A stretch of DNA of 11,318 bases, taken from the NCBI GenBank assembly GCA_964481835.1, contig CAYZTT010000015.1:1-11318 (forward strand), read 5' to 3'. The DNA comes from JABIBT01 sp964481835 (GTDB lineage: Archaea > Nanobdellota > Nanobdellia > SCGC-AAA011-G17 > PNOQ01). Below, piece after piece: positions 5,569 to 11,318 of this stretch. The notes beneath the pieces were generated by a model. That model was given only the letters and a program-made list of their open reading frames with translations. It was not told where the DNA came from and did not search any database. The position numbers and the translations under genes were made by a program. The first letter of the stretch is position 1; the number at the start of each line of letters is the position of its first letter.

Positions 5569-6566
5569 TTTATTAGATTTATACATTTCTTATTTGAGCC
5601 CACACATTTTATGTTTTCTATAGTGGTGTCTATTATTCTGTTTAATGCTTCTTTACTATTGAATGCGTTGTGAGGAGTAATTATTACGTTTTCAAATGTC
5701 AATAGGAGATGGTTTTCTAATAGGTTTTGTAGGTTTTCTTTTGGGAAATTCTTGGATAGAAGTTGCCTTTCTTCTTTGATTAGAGACTCCTCCTCTAAAA
5801 CATCTAGTGCTGCACCACCTAATTTACCTTTTGCTAAGACTTTGACCAGCGCAGAGGTATCGATTAATCCTCCCCTTGCAGTATTTATTATGTAGGCATC
5901 TTCTTTGATTAGTTTTATGTTCTTTTTGTTTATCAGATGTTCAGTTTTTTTGTTTAATGGGCAATGCAGGGTTATGATATCAGAATTTTTTAATAGGTTA
6001 TTCAAAGATGTAAATTTTAATTTATATTTATTTGCAAGTTTTTTGTTTTTATGTGGGGAACTTACCAATATATTCATTTCGAAGCCGTTGGCGATTCTGA
6101 CAACATGTTCCCCTATGTGACCCAATCCGATTACACCAATTGTTTTATTTTTTAGATCAAACCCTCTCAATCCGTCTAGAGAGAAGTTACCTCGTGTTGT
6201 TTTCTCGTAGGATTTGTGTATTTTTCTTGATAGTGCAAGTATTAGTGCGAAGGTATGCTCTGCCACTGTGTTTTCTCCATAGTATGGGACATTTAGAATT
6301 TTTATTTTTCTTTTTTTACACTCCTTTACATCAATATGATCATAACCCGTGGACATGGTTGCGATTGCTTTTAGATTTGGTAGTTTATCTAGAATCCCCC
6401 GGTCTATCCTTGAATATATGAAAACTGAGATTAAATCAACGTCTTTTATCGATTTGATAAGTCTGCCGTTTAATTCATCTTTGAAGAATAATAATTTGTG
6501 ACCTTTTAGCTTGCTCTCTAGGTATTTCTTTTCCCAACCTTCTACCTCAAAAAATGCAATTTTCAT
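5565..6566 (-). CDS. D-2-hydroxyacid dehydrogenase (D-lactate dehydrogenase-like)
   Basis: 333 residues, normal length. The NAD-domain motif GLGHIGEHV is at 147-155. The catalytic set is R231 in NTARGG, E260 in DVLEEE and H299 in TPHNAF; TVAEHTFALILALSR at 100-114 is typical of the D-lactate/hydroxyacid subgroup. It would reduce pyruvate or another 2-oxoacid and reoxidise the cofactor reduced by GAPDH. Where NAD-specific members have Asp (YDP), this one has S170 in VSSPHKNKK, so NADP(H) use is possible. The ATG at 6566 overlaps the aldolase TGA as ATGA; the in-frame TTG at 6572 is rejected. Its place inside a glycolytic operon favours a fermentation role, but glyoxylate or hydroxypyruvate reductase cannot be excluded. 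Confidence 0.88.
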   Translation of the reverse strand: MKIAFFEVEGWEKKYLESKLKGHKLLFFKDELNGRLIKSIKDVDLISVFIYSRIDRGILDKLPNLKAIATMSTGYDHIDVKECKKRKIKILNVPYYGENTVAEHTFALILALSRKIHKSYEKTTRGNFSLDGLRGFDLKNKTIGVIGLGHIGEHVVRIANGFEMNILVSSPHKNKKLANKYKLKFTSLNNLLKNSDIITLHCPLNKKTEHLINKKNIKLIKEDAYIINTARGGLIDTSALVKVLAKGKLGGAALDVLEEESLIKEERQLLSKNFPKENLQNLLENHLLLTFENVIITPHNAFNSKEALNRIIDTTIENIKCVGSNKKCINLIK

Positions 6567-7291
6567 TTCCAAATTATCTTCTTTAGTTTTTTTGTTATTT
6601 CCATGGGATTTTTATGTTGCCATACATTTCTTCCTATTGCTATCCCTATTGATCCTGCCCTTACTGATTTTTCTACTTGTGCCAGGAGTTCTTTTTCTGA
6701 TGTTTTTGAACCTCCAGCCATCACAACTCTTGTTTTTCCTGCGGCCTCAACAGCCCATTTAACATTTTGGGGGTTTCCGTTTCTTAGTTTAACTATATCT
6801 GCCCCAATCTCTAAGCCGACCCTTGCACAGTAGGCCATAAGTTTCTTGTCATATTTTAATTTTTTATTATAATAGGCCCAAAGAATTACGGGAAGTTTGT
6901 TTTCATGTGCTTTTTTTTGTATTTTTTCGAATTCTTTTAGCATTTCTGGTTCGTGTTTACTCCCTATGTAGATTGTGTAGCCTACTGCAGAAGCCTTTAG
7001 TTTCAATGCCTCTTCTACAGTGGCTAACTGTGTGGACATTGGGTCTCCTTTTGATAGGGACGTTTTTCCGTTTAGCTTAAGTATTAAGGGAACTTTGATT
7101 TTGCTTCTGTATTTTTCTGCGATTCCTTTTTGGAGGATTAAACCAGTGTATCTTCCTTTGTTTGCTATGTCTATTATGTATTCTGGGCCTACATTTTTAT
7201 CATTAAAATCTATTGGCCCGTGTTCCAATCCTTGGTCATAGGCCAAGAAGATTGCTTTTCCGTATTTTGTTATTTTAGTTAGGCTCACCAT
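6563..7291 (-). CDS. Archaeal class I fructose-1,6-bisphosphate aldolase (DhnA/FbaB type)
   Basis: 242 residues. It cleaves fructose-1,6-bisphosphate through a Schiff base. Key positions match the Thermoproteus-type enzyme: DQGLEHGP (D19), the LWAY motif at 137-140 (W138, Y140), the Schiff-base Lys of ADIVKLRNG (K168), the phosphate loop MAGGSKTSE at 191-199 and GRNVWQ at 220-225. I place the start at ATG 7291 (MVSLTKITKYGK), which overlaps the kinase stop by seven bases; the longer reading from 7366 would duplicate the kinase C-terminus. Some relatives act in aromatic amino acid synthesis (ADH synthase), but the neighbours point to glycolysis or gluconeogenesis. A bifunctional FBP aldolase/phosphatase is unlikely, as it belongs to a different, longer family. 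Confidence 0.93.
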   Translation of the reverse strand: MVSLTKITKYGKAIFLAYDQGLEHGPIDFNDKNVGPEYIIDIANKGRYTGLILQKGIAEKYRSKIKVPLILKLNGKTSLSKGDPMSTQLATVEEALKLKASAVGYTIYIGSKHEPEMLKEFEKIQKKAHENKLPVILWAYYNKKLKYDKKLMAYCARVGLEIGADIVKLRNGNPQNVKWAVEAAGKTRVVMAGGSKTSEKELLAQVEKSVRAGSIGIAIGRNVWQHKNPMEITKKLKKIIWK

Positions 7292-8169
7292 TTTCTGATT
7301 AACTTGTTTTTTGATCCAAAGTGTTTTATTACTGATTCTGAATTTTTTAATCCCAATTTTAGGCAATAAGGAATTGATTTGCCTTTTATTATTCCTGCAA
7401 CAAAACTAGAAGCAAATGCATCCCCTGCTCCGGTCCTTTCTACTACCTTTACTTTGTTTGGTTTGAGGAAGTATTTCTTCCCATCATAACAAGAGATTTT
7501 TTTATTCTTATCTGTGATTACAATTATTTTTGGGCCTAATTTTGCTAAGCCTTTTAATAAATCTTTTTCTTTTGTTAACAGTTGGGCTTCTTCTTTATTT
7601 AGAACTAAGACCTCTGTTATCTTTAGCAATGGTTTTATGTTGGTGGTTTTTATTAATTGTTCTCCAGGATTAAAAGCTATTTTTGTTCCTTTTTTTATTA
7701 GTTGTTCAGCTAATTTCTTTTGTGTTTTGAAGCTAGTTTTTGTTAGGGAGGCGAGATATAGCCATTTTGTTCTGAAATCCTTTATATCTTTTTTTTCTAT
7801 CTGATTATTTAGTCCCTTGTGGATTAAAATTGTCCTATCGTGTTCTTTGCTGTCTAGGATTATAGAATGATCTGTTTTTTTGTTTTTCTCTATTTTACCT
7901 AAGAATTTTATTTTTTCTTTTTTTAGTAGATTTAGAATTTCTTTTCCATTAGTATCCCTTCCTAGTTTCCCAATCCAGCCAGTTTTTAGGCCCAATCTTG
8001 AGAATGCAGTTGCAGTGTTTGTTCCTCCGCCGCCAATATCTGTTTTTATGTTCTTTATTTCTATTTTAGAGCCTACGTTATAACACATAAATTTTCCTTT
8101 TTCAGCTAAACCGGTGTCTACAAATGTATCTATTAATCCAGATCCGAAGGTTACAACGTCAAATTTTAT
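7285..8169 (-). CDS. PfkB/ribokinase-family sugar kinase, probable phosphofructokinase, with AUA start
   Basis: 294 residues from the inferred start. The first beta strand (KFDVVTFGSGLIDTFVD, residues 2-18) carries the substrate Asp D14. The GGGGTNTATAFSRLG sugar-binding segment is at 46-60, NKEEAQLL is about 85 residues before the C-terminus, and the catalytic RTGAGDAF has its base at D250. The first ATG in frame (8088) would delete the whole first strand and D14. No ATG, GTG or TTG lies between the family-typical N-terminus and the pgk reading frame. ATA at 8169-8167 overlaps the pgk stop as ATAA, mimicking the ATGA junctions elsewhere in this operon, and GGAGG lies seven bases upstream. 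Position between pgk and aldolase suggests fructose-6-phosphate as substrate; other sugars are possible. Confidence 0.88.
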   Translation of the reverse strand: MKFDVVTFGSGLIDTFVDTGLAEKGKFMCYNVGSKIEIKNIKTDIGGGGTNTATAFSRLGLKTGWIGKLGRDTNGKEILNLLKKEKIKFLGKIEKNKKTDHSIILDSKEHDRTILIHKGLNNQIEKKDIKDFRTKWLYLASLTKTSFKTQKKLAEQLIKKGTKIAFNPGEQLIKTTNIKPLLKITEVLVLNKEEAQLLTKEKDLLKGLAKLGPKIIVITDKNKKISCYDGKKYFLKPNKVKVVERTGAGDAFASSFVAGIIKGKSIPYCLKLGLKNSESVIKHFGSKNKLIRKW

Positions 8170-9284
8170 TTTAATGCCTCCACTCCAGGAAGTTTTTCTC
8201 CTGCGATATGCCTTAGTAATGCTCCCCCTGATAAACTGACATGATTAAATTTTCTTTTTGGAATCTTTAGTGTTTTTATTGCGTCAGTTAGTTGTCCGCC
8301 ACCCACTAAAGTGTATGCTTTTGAATTTGAAACTTCCCTTAGTATTTCTTTTGTTCCTTTGCAAAATGGCTTATATCCACAATGACCTGCAGGACCCTTC
8401 ATGTAAATTGACTTTGCGCTTTTGATTATCTTTTTGTAGTTTCTAATTGTTTCTTCCCCAATATCATAGATTTCATATTTACTTGGGAATTCATCAATTG
8501 TCAACTCTTTTCTTTTGCCGTTTACTCTTACAGCAAAATCAATGGGGATCAGCACGTTTCTTAATTTACTTTTTAATTTTTTAGTTATATATAGTTTATC
8601 TTTTAGGAATTTATTCTGGGCTCCAAAGTTCTTTCCCTTTGCTATGGCGCAGACTTGCCCAAAGATTCCGCATGTAAGGACTTTTCCTCCTTTTAGGAGT
8701 CTTAGATCATCTTCTGGTTTTGCACCGCCCAAGATGAAGAGTGTTCTTCTTAAATTCATTTTTTTTAGTGCTTTGATTTCTTTTTCTAATAATCTGCCTG
8801 CACAGTGTGGAAGGTATCTTGGGAAAATAACCATTGAAGTATGTCTTCTATGGCTGTTTGAGAATGCATCATTTACATAGATATCAACTAGTGGGAGAAA
8901 GAATTCAGTTAATCTATTCTTCTTTGGTTGAAATTCATCTTTGTGAAACCTTATATTTTCTAGTAGGATTGCTTCGCCAGGTTTTAGATTTCTAATTTCT
9001 TTTTCTACTTTTTTTGTAGCTATCTCTGGAATAAATTTAACTTTTGTGTATTTGTTTAATTCTTTAGAATGTTTCTTTAGTGAGATGAAATCTTTTTGCC
9101 TTGGTCTTCCTTGATGTGCTAAGATGACTATTTTCGCTTTCTTCTTTTTGAGCTCTTTTATTGTTTCTGTTGATTCTTTAATCCTCTCAGAGGGAATTAG
9201 TCTATTGTTTATTACTTCAGAATTTAGGTCTGCCCTTAAGAGTACAGTTTTATTTTTGAAATTTAAACTTGAAAGTGTTTTCAT
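8166..9284 (-). CDS. pgk: Phosphoglycerate kinase
   Basis: 372 residues, shorter than most PGKs (about 390-410). It transfers phosphate from 1,3-bisphosphoglycerate to ADP, the ATP-yielding step after GAPDH. Substrate-site motifs are recognisable but altered: LLRADLNSEV (usual RVDFNVP), LAHQGRP (SHLGRP), LLENIRFHKDE (LENVRF), VNDAFSNSHRRHTS, GGAKPEDDL, GPAGHCGY (GPMG-type), LVGGGQLTDA (GGGDT-type) and LSGGALLRHIAGEKLPGVEAL (GGGAxLE...LPGV.AL). The GGGD acidic residue is Gln here. All motifs are in order, so the enzyme is probably active but divergent. The ATG at 9284 overlaps the gapdh stop as ATGA; no Shine-Dalgarno is seen, so translation is probably coupled. Confidence 0.95.
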   Translation of the reverse strand: MKTLSSLNFKNKTVLLRADLNSEVINNRLIPSERIKESTETIKELKKKKAKIVILAHQGRPRQKDFISLKKHSKELNKYTKVKFIPEIATKKVEKEIRNLKPGEAILLENIRFHKDEFQPKKNRLTEFFLPLVDIYVNDAFSNSHRRHTSMVIFPRYLPHCAGRLLEKEIKALKKMNLRRTLFILGGAKPEDDLRLLKGGKVLTCGIFGQVCAIAKGKNFGAQNKFLKDKLYITKKLKSKLRNVLIPIDFAVRVNGKRKELTIDEFPSKYEIYDIGEETIRNYKKIIKSAKSIYMKGPAGHCGYKPFCKGTKEILREVSNSKAYTLVGGGQLTDAIKTLKIPKRKFNHVSLSGGALLRHIAGEKLPGVEALK

Positions 9285-10264
9285 TTTAGTTTTTTCAATA
9301 AGTCTACCATCCTGCTACTGTATCCGTATTCATTGTCATACCAAGATAAAACTTTGATCATGTTTTTTCCCAATACTTGCGTGGATAGACCATCAACTAT
9401 AGAAGAATTAGGATTTCCGATTATATCAGATGAAACTACTGGATCTTCGGTGTAGGATAGGATTCCTTTTAGTTTCCCTTTTGAAGCTTTCTTTAGTGCC
9501 TTGTTGATTTTCTTTGTTGTAACATTCTTTTGTAATTCTGCTACAAAGTCAACTATGGATCCGTTTAATACTGGGACTCTCATTGCAAGGCCATCAATCT
9601 TTCCATTTAGCGCAGGAATTACTTTGGCAGTTGCAGTAGTTGCCCCCGATGTTGTAGGGACTATGTTTGCTGCTGCGGCCCTTCCCCTTCTTGGCTTTTT
9701 GTGAGATCCATCTGATAGATTTTGAGTGGATGTATACCCATGTACCGTGGTCATGAATCCTTTCTTTATTTTGAAATTATCGTGAAGTACTTTTGCTAGT
9801 GGTGCCAAGCAATTTGTTGTACAAGATGCCATGGAGATTACTTTGTGAGATTTTTTTATTTTTTTCTCGTTTATTCCTGGGACTACCGTTATGTCTGCAT
9901 CATCTGAAGGGGCAGTAAGTATAACCCTCTTTGCTCCTGCTTTTAGATGCTTGGATGCGGACTCTTTATCTTTGAATATTCCGGTGGCTTCAACTACCGT
10001 ATTTATCTTTAGCTTTTCCCATGGAAGATTTTCTGGATCCCTTTCTGTGAAAATTAGAATTTTTTTATTATCAATTTTTAAGAAGTTTTTTCCAACTTTT
10101 ATTTTTTTATTATAATTTCCGTATACAGAATCGTATTTTAGTAAGTAAGCTAGAGATTCTGGACCGGATGTGTTGTTTACAGCTATAACGTTTAATTTCT
10201 TTTCTAAAGCGATTCTTAGAACTTGTCTGCCTATCCTTCCAGTACCATTTATAGCTATACGCAT
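9281..10264 (-). CDS. gap: Glyceraldehyde-3-phosphate dehydrogenase, bacterial (type I) form
   Basis: 327 residues. It oxidises and phosphorylates glyceraldehyde-3-phosphate to 1,3-bisphosphoglycerate. It has the type I signature: INGTGRIGR (5-13), SMASCTTNCLAP with nucleophile C148, H175 in TVHGYT, RRGRAAAANIVPTTSGA, and WYDNEYGYSSR near the end. Most archaea carry the unrelated type II enzyme, so this gene probably came from bacteria at some point. The NAD-selecting Asp after the second strand is N31 (AVNNTSG), which may relax specificity toward NADP. I chose ATG 10264 because GAGGTG sits just upstream and swallows the in-frame GTG at 10270. First gene of the operon. Confidence 0.97.
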   Translation of the reverse strand: MRIAINGTGRIGRQVLRIALEKKLNVIAVNNTSGPESLAYLLKYDSVYGNYNKKIKVGKNFLKIDNKKILIFTERDPENLPWEKLKINTVVEATGIFKDKESASKHLKAGAKRVILTAPSDDADITVVPGINEKKIKKSHKVISMASCTTNCLAPLAKVLHDNFKIKKGFMTTVHGYTSTQNLSDGSHKKPRRGRAAAANIVPTTSGATTATAKVIPALNGKIDGLAMRVPVLNGSIVDFVAELQKNVTTKKINKALKKASKGKLKGILSYTEDPVVSSDIIGNPNSSIVDGLSTQVLGKNMIKVLSWYDNEYGYSSRMVDLLKKLK

Positions 10265-10267
10265 TTT

Positions 10268-10273
10268 CACCTC
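10268..10273 (-). promoter_or_regulatory. Shine-Dalgarno of the operon's first gene
   Basis: GAGGTG lies three bases before ATG 10264 (five bases from GAGG). It would pair with an archaeal anti-SD and decides the start, because the in-frame GTG at 10270 is inside it. The other single genes here look leaderless. Confidence 0.75.
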
Positions 10274-10300
10274 TAATTAGTTAAATTTTAGAAAAGTTGG

Positions 10301-10317
10301 TTAATAAAGTTTTCTAA
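10301..10317 (-). promoter_or_regulatory. BRE and TATA box of the glycolytic operon
   Basis: On the minus strand the sequence reads TTAGAAAACTTTATTAA, a BRE (AGAAAAC) followed by TATA. The box centre (10304.5) predicts transcription from about 10278, leaving a leader of roughly 14 bases that holds the Shine-Dalgarno. It is the only convincing promoter for the seven leftward genes. Confidence 0.65.
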
Positions 10318-10324
10318 TTAAGTA

Positions 10325-10340
10325 TTAGAAACTTTTAAAA
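10325..10340 (+). promoter_or_regulatory. BRE and TATA box of the rightward membrane gene
   Basis: TTAGAAACTTTTAAAA has the same BRE as the tRNA-Ile and eL41 promoters. The box centre is 26.5 bases before ATG 10363, so the mRNA should be leaderless. It lies back to back with the operon promoter, only about 8 bases away. Confidence 0.7.
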
Positions 10341-10362
10341 AAGTTTAAACTAAAAATGGATT

Positions 10363-10896
10363 ATGGACTTGGGACCATTAATTGTGGTGATTATTCGTTT
10401 GATTGTTCCATTCTCTATTTTTAGGTGGCCCTTGTGGGGGACGGTTGCTTCCGCAATTATCGATACTTTTGACGTTGTTTTAGTTGCAATGCTTGGGATG
10501 GGAGACTTTGATGGAGCATATAAGGCAACAGACAAGATGTTGGATACATATTACCTTGCATTTGCATTTATTGTTAGTTTGAGATGGAAGGATCAATTAG
10601 CTAAAGTCACTAGCATTAGTTTATTTGTCTATCGAGTAGTTGGGGTGATATTATTTGAAATAACACATGTTGATTGGTTGTTAATGGTATTTCCAAATTT
10701 ATTTGAGAGTTGGTTTTTTGTTTGGGCTGCAAGAAATAGATACTTTAAGAAATTCAAATTAACTATGAAGAAACTCTGGATAATCTTGGCTATCTTGTTG
10801 ATTCCTAAACTGATACAGGAATACATTTTACACTTTGCGAATATCCATCCTTGGGAATGGTTTAGAGAAACCACTGGTATTCTGAGAAGAAAGTAA
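10363..10896 (+). CDS. Multi-pass membrane protein of unknown function
   Basis: 177 residues. I cannot name the family. About six hydrophobic helices are predicted, at roughly 4-22, 25-45, 62-77, 80-100, 104-122 and 133-152. Polar residues recur near the membrane: IDTFD after helix 2, a YKATDKMLDTYYLAF segment at 52-66, and LRWKDQ. These could be a functional site, but that is a guess. The C-terminus is amphipathic and basic (HPWEWFRETTGILRRK). It is transcribed away from the glycolytic operon from a near-adjacent promoter, so shared control is possible but unproven. The ATG is fixed by TATA spacing. Confidence 0.75.
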   Translation: MDLGPLIVVIIRLIVPFSIFRWPLWGTVASAIIDTFDVVLVAMLGMGDFDGAYKATDKMLDTYYLAFAFIVSLRWKDQLAKVTSISLFVYRVVGVILFEITHVDWLLMVFPNLFESWFFVWAARNRYFKKFKLTMKKLWIILAILLIPKLIQEYILHFANIHPWEWFRETTGILRRK

Positions 10897-10902
10897 TTAA
10901 TT

Positions 10903-10919
10903 TTAGAAACCTTTATAAA
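10903..10919 (+). promoter_or_regulatory. BRE and TATA box of the eL41 gene
   Basis: TTAGAAACCTTTATAAA is nearly identical to the promoters at 2985 and 10325. The box centre (about 10915.5) is about 31 bases before ATG 10947, allowing a leader of only a few bases. Confidence 0.7.
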
Positions 10920-10946
10920 AAGTGATTAAGCTTTCAAATCCACACA

Positions 10947-11048
10947 ATGAAAAGAAGTAGCAGTCGATGGAAGAAAAAAGGCCAGATGAGATGGAAATGG
11001 CAACGTAAAAAGATGAAGAAAGAAAAAAGAAAGAGGAAGAATAAATAG
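10947..11048 (+). CDS. rpl41e: 50S ribosomal protein eL41
   Basis: 33 residues, starting MKRSSSRWKKKGQMRWKW and continuing as a Lys/Arg-rich helix to KRKNK. Size, composition and the WKKKG-MRWKW core match archaeal eL41 as I remember it from Thermococcales. eL41 is one of the smallest ribosomal proteins, a single basic helix at the subunit interface. The gene is easily missed because of its length. It has its own strong-looking promoter and lies immediately upstream of the 16S leader. The internal ATG (10986) would yield a 20-residue version lacking the conserved N-terminal part. Confidence 0.9.
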   Translation: MKRSSSRWKKKGQMRWKWQRKKMKKEKRKRKNK

Positions 11049-11050
11049 CA

Positions 11051-11061
11051 AAGTTTATAAA
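11051..11061 (+). promoter_or_regulatory. Candidate rRNA operon promoter
   Basis: AAGTTTATAAA resembles the other TATA boxes and predicts transcription from about 11084, giving a 16S leader of about 140 bases. A second TATA-like stretch (TTTAAAAC, 11199-11206) lies only about 22 bases before the mature 16S end; its BRE is poor. Confidence 0.5.
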
Positions 11062-11070
11062 CAAAATATT

Positions 11071-11110
11071 TCCACAAAATCATACTTTTATGAGGGAGAT
11101 CCACAAAATC
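11071..11110 (+). repeat. 11-base direct repeat in the 16S leader region
   Basis: TCCACAAAATC occurs at 11071-11081 and again at 11100-11110, 29 bases apart. The first copy lies between the TATA box and the predicted start, the second just inside the transcript. Confidence 0.7.
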
Positions 11111-11130
11111 TTCTGATGAAAACTTATGAG

Positions 11131-11153
11131 TACTTAATCAATATGATTGAGTA
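11131..11153 (+). other. Hairpin in the 16S rRNA leader
   Basis: TACTTAATCA pairs with TGATTGAGTA (10 pairs, one G-U) around a three-base loop ATA. It would form in the pre-rRNA about 70 bases before the mature 16S. The classical long processing stem cannot be judged because its other half lies beyond the window. Confidence 0.55.
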
Positions 11154-11223
11154 TGATGTATGAACAGAGTCAAATTTAGTAGCGGATAAAAAAATTCCTT
11201 TAAAACTATTTTTGCGACAACTA

Positions 11224-11318
11224 ATTCCCGTTGATCCTGCGGGAGGTTGCTGCTATTGGAATCCGAATTAGCCATGCAAGTTAGGGGGTCTTCGGACCAC
11301 CGGCGAAAGGCTCAGTAA
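11224..11318 (+). rRNA. 16S ribosomal RNA, 5' end (cut by window edge)
   Basis: The sequence starts ATTCCCGTTGATCCTGCGGG and continues with the conserved GCTGCTATTGG, TTAGCCATGCAAGT and GGCGAAAGGCTCAGTAA blocks of archaeal 16S. Helix 1 shows the paired change CCCG/CGGG against the common archaeal CCGG/CCGG. Only about the first 95 bases are present. The 5' boundary is set by similarity and may be off by one or two bases. Confidence 0.95.

Noticed and set aside
5566..5586. Upstream ATG (5586) for triosephosphate isomerase
   Set aside because: It adds six residues not seen in the family, while ATG 5568 gives an ATGA overlap and the family-typical start.
6566..6572. TTG start for the hydroxyacid dehydrogenase
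   Set aside because: ATG 6566 gives the ATGA overlap seen at other junctions of the operon and the usual MKIAFFEVE beginning.
7289..7366. Longer aldolase starting at 7366
   Set aside because: This extension overlaps the last 26 codons of the PfkB kinase in another frame. ATG 7291 starts right before the conserved TKYGKAIFLAYDQG region and gives a 7-base overlap.
11112..11160. Possible C/D-box guide RNA (TGATGA and ATGATGT near the leader hairpin)
   Set aside because: No CTGA box D or D' at the required spacing follows the candidate C box.
11090..11163. Two overlapping mini-ORFs (8 and 15 codons, joined as TGATG) in the 16S leader
   Set aside because: They lie in a predicted pre-rRNA leader, are very short and match nothing recognised. 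AT-rich sequence gives such frames by chance.
1..11318. CRISPR array, IS element, phage or toxin-antitoxin system
   Set aside because: No spaced direct-repeat array, no inverted-repeat-bounded transposase and no recognisable toxin or phage protein was found on either strand.

Overview
The window looks archaeal, and most likely from the DPANN group (a small-genome Woesearchaeota/Pacearchaeota/Nanoarchaeota-like lineage). It is AT-rich, with TATA boxes preceded by purine-rich BRE elements, many apparently leaderless starts, and an intron in a tRNA anticodon loop. The metabolic proteins include archaeal-type aldolase, triosephosphate isomerase and eL41. The window ends inside the first bases of an archaeal 16S rRNA, whose helix 1 has the paired change CCCG/CGGG that I recall from Nanoarchaeum-like 16S. 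Lineage placement is inferred from these features, not from a search.

Left part (1-4104). A secreted, C-terminally anchored surface protein with a Gly-Tyr repeat and two dockerin-like calcium-loop modules runs rightward. It abuts end to end a leftward YchF/OLA1-family GTPase. A 50-base gap holding one palindromic TATA box separates that GTPase from a rightward YdjM/DUF457 membrane hydrolase. Next come an intron-containing tRNA-Ile(UAU), a frameshifted SemiSWEET/PQ-loop transporter, tRNA-Glu(UUC) and a small four-helix membrane protein of unknown function.

Middle part (4105-10264, all leftward). Seven tightly packed genes form a glycolytic operon, in transcription order: gapdh, pgk, PfkB-family sugar kinase, archaeal class I fructose-1,6-bisphosphate aldolase, D-2-hydroxyacid (D-lactate-like) dehydrogenase, triosephosphate isomerase and ROK-family glucokinase. 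Most junctions overlap by 4-7 bases and one has a 9-base gap. Together they could phosphorylate glucose, make and split fructose bisphosphate, interconvert the trioses, oxidise glyceraldehyde-3-phosphate, make ATP at PGK and reoxidise the nicotinamide cofactor on a 2-oxoacid. Glucose-6-phosphate isomerase, phosphoglycerate mutase, enolase and pyruvate kinase are not in the window. The PfkB gene has no ATG/GTG/TTG that gives a complete N-terminus and appears to start at AUA, overlapping the pgk stop as ATAA.

Right part (10265-11318). A divergent promoter pair serves the operon and a rightward six-helix membrane protein of unknown function. A 33-codon gene for ribosomal protein eL41 follows, then a leader of about 140-170 bases with a direct repeat and a hairpin, then the 5' end of the 16S rRNA. 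No IS element, CRISPR array or phage gene is visible, and no stretch over 300 bases lacks a gene.
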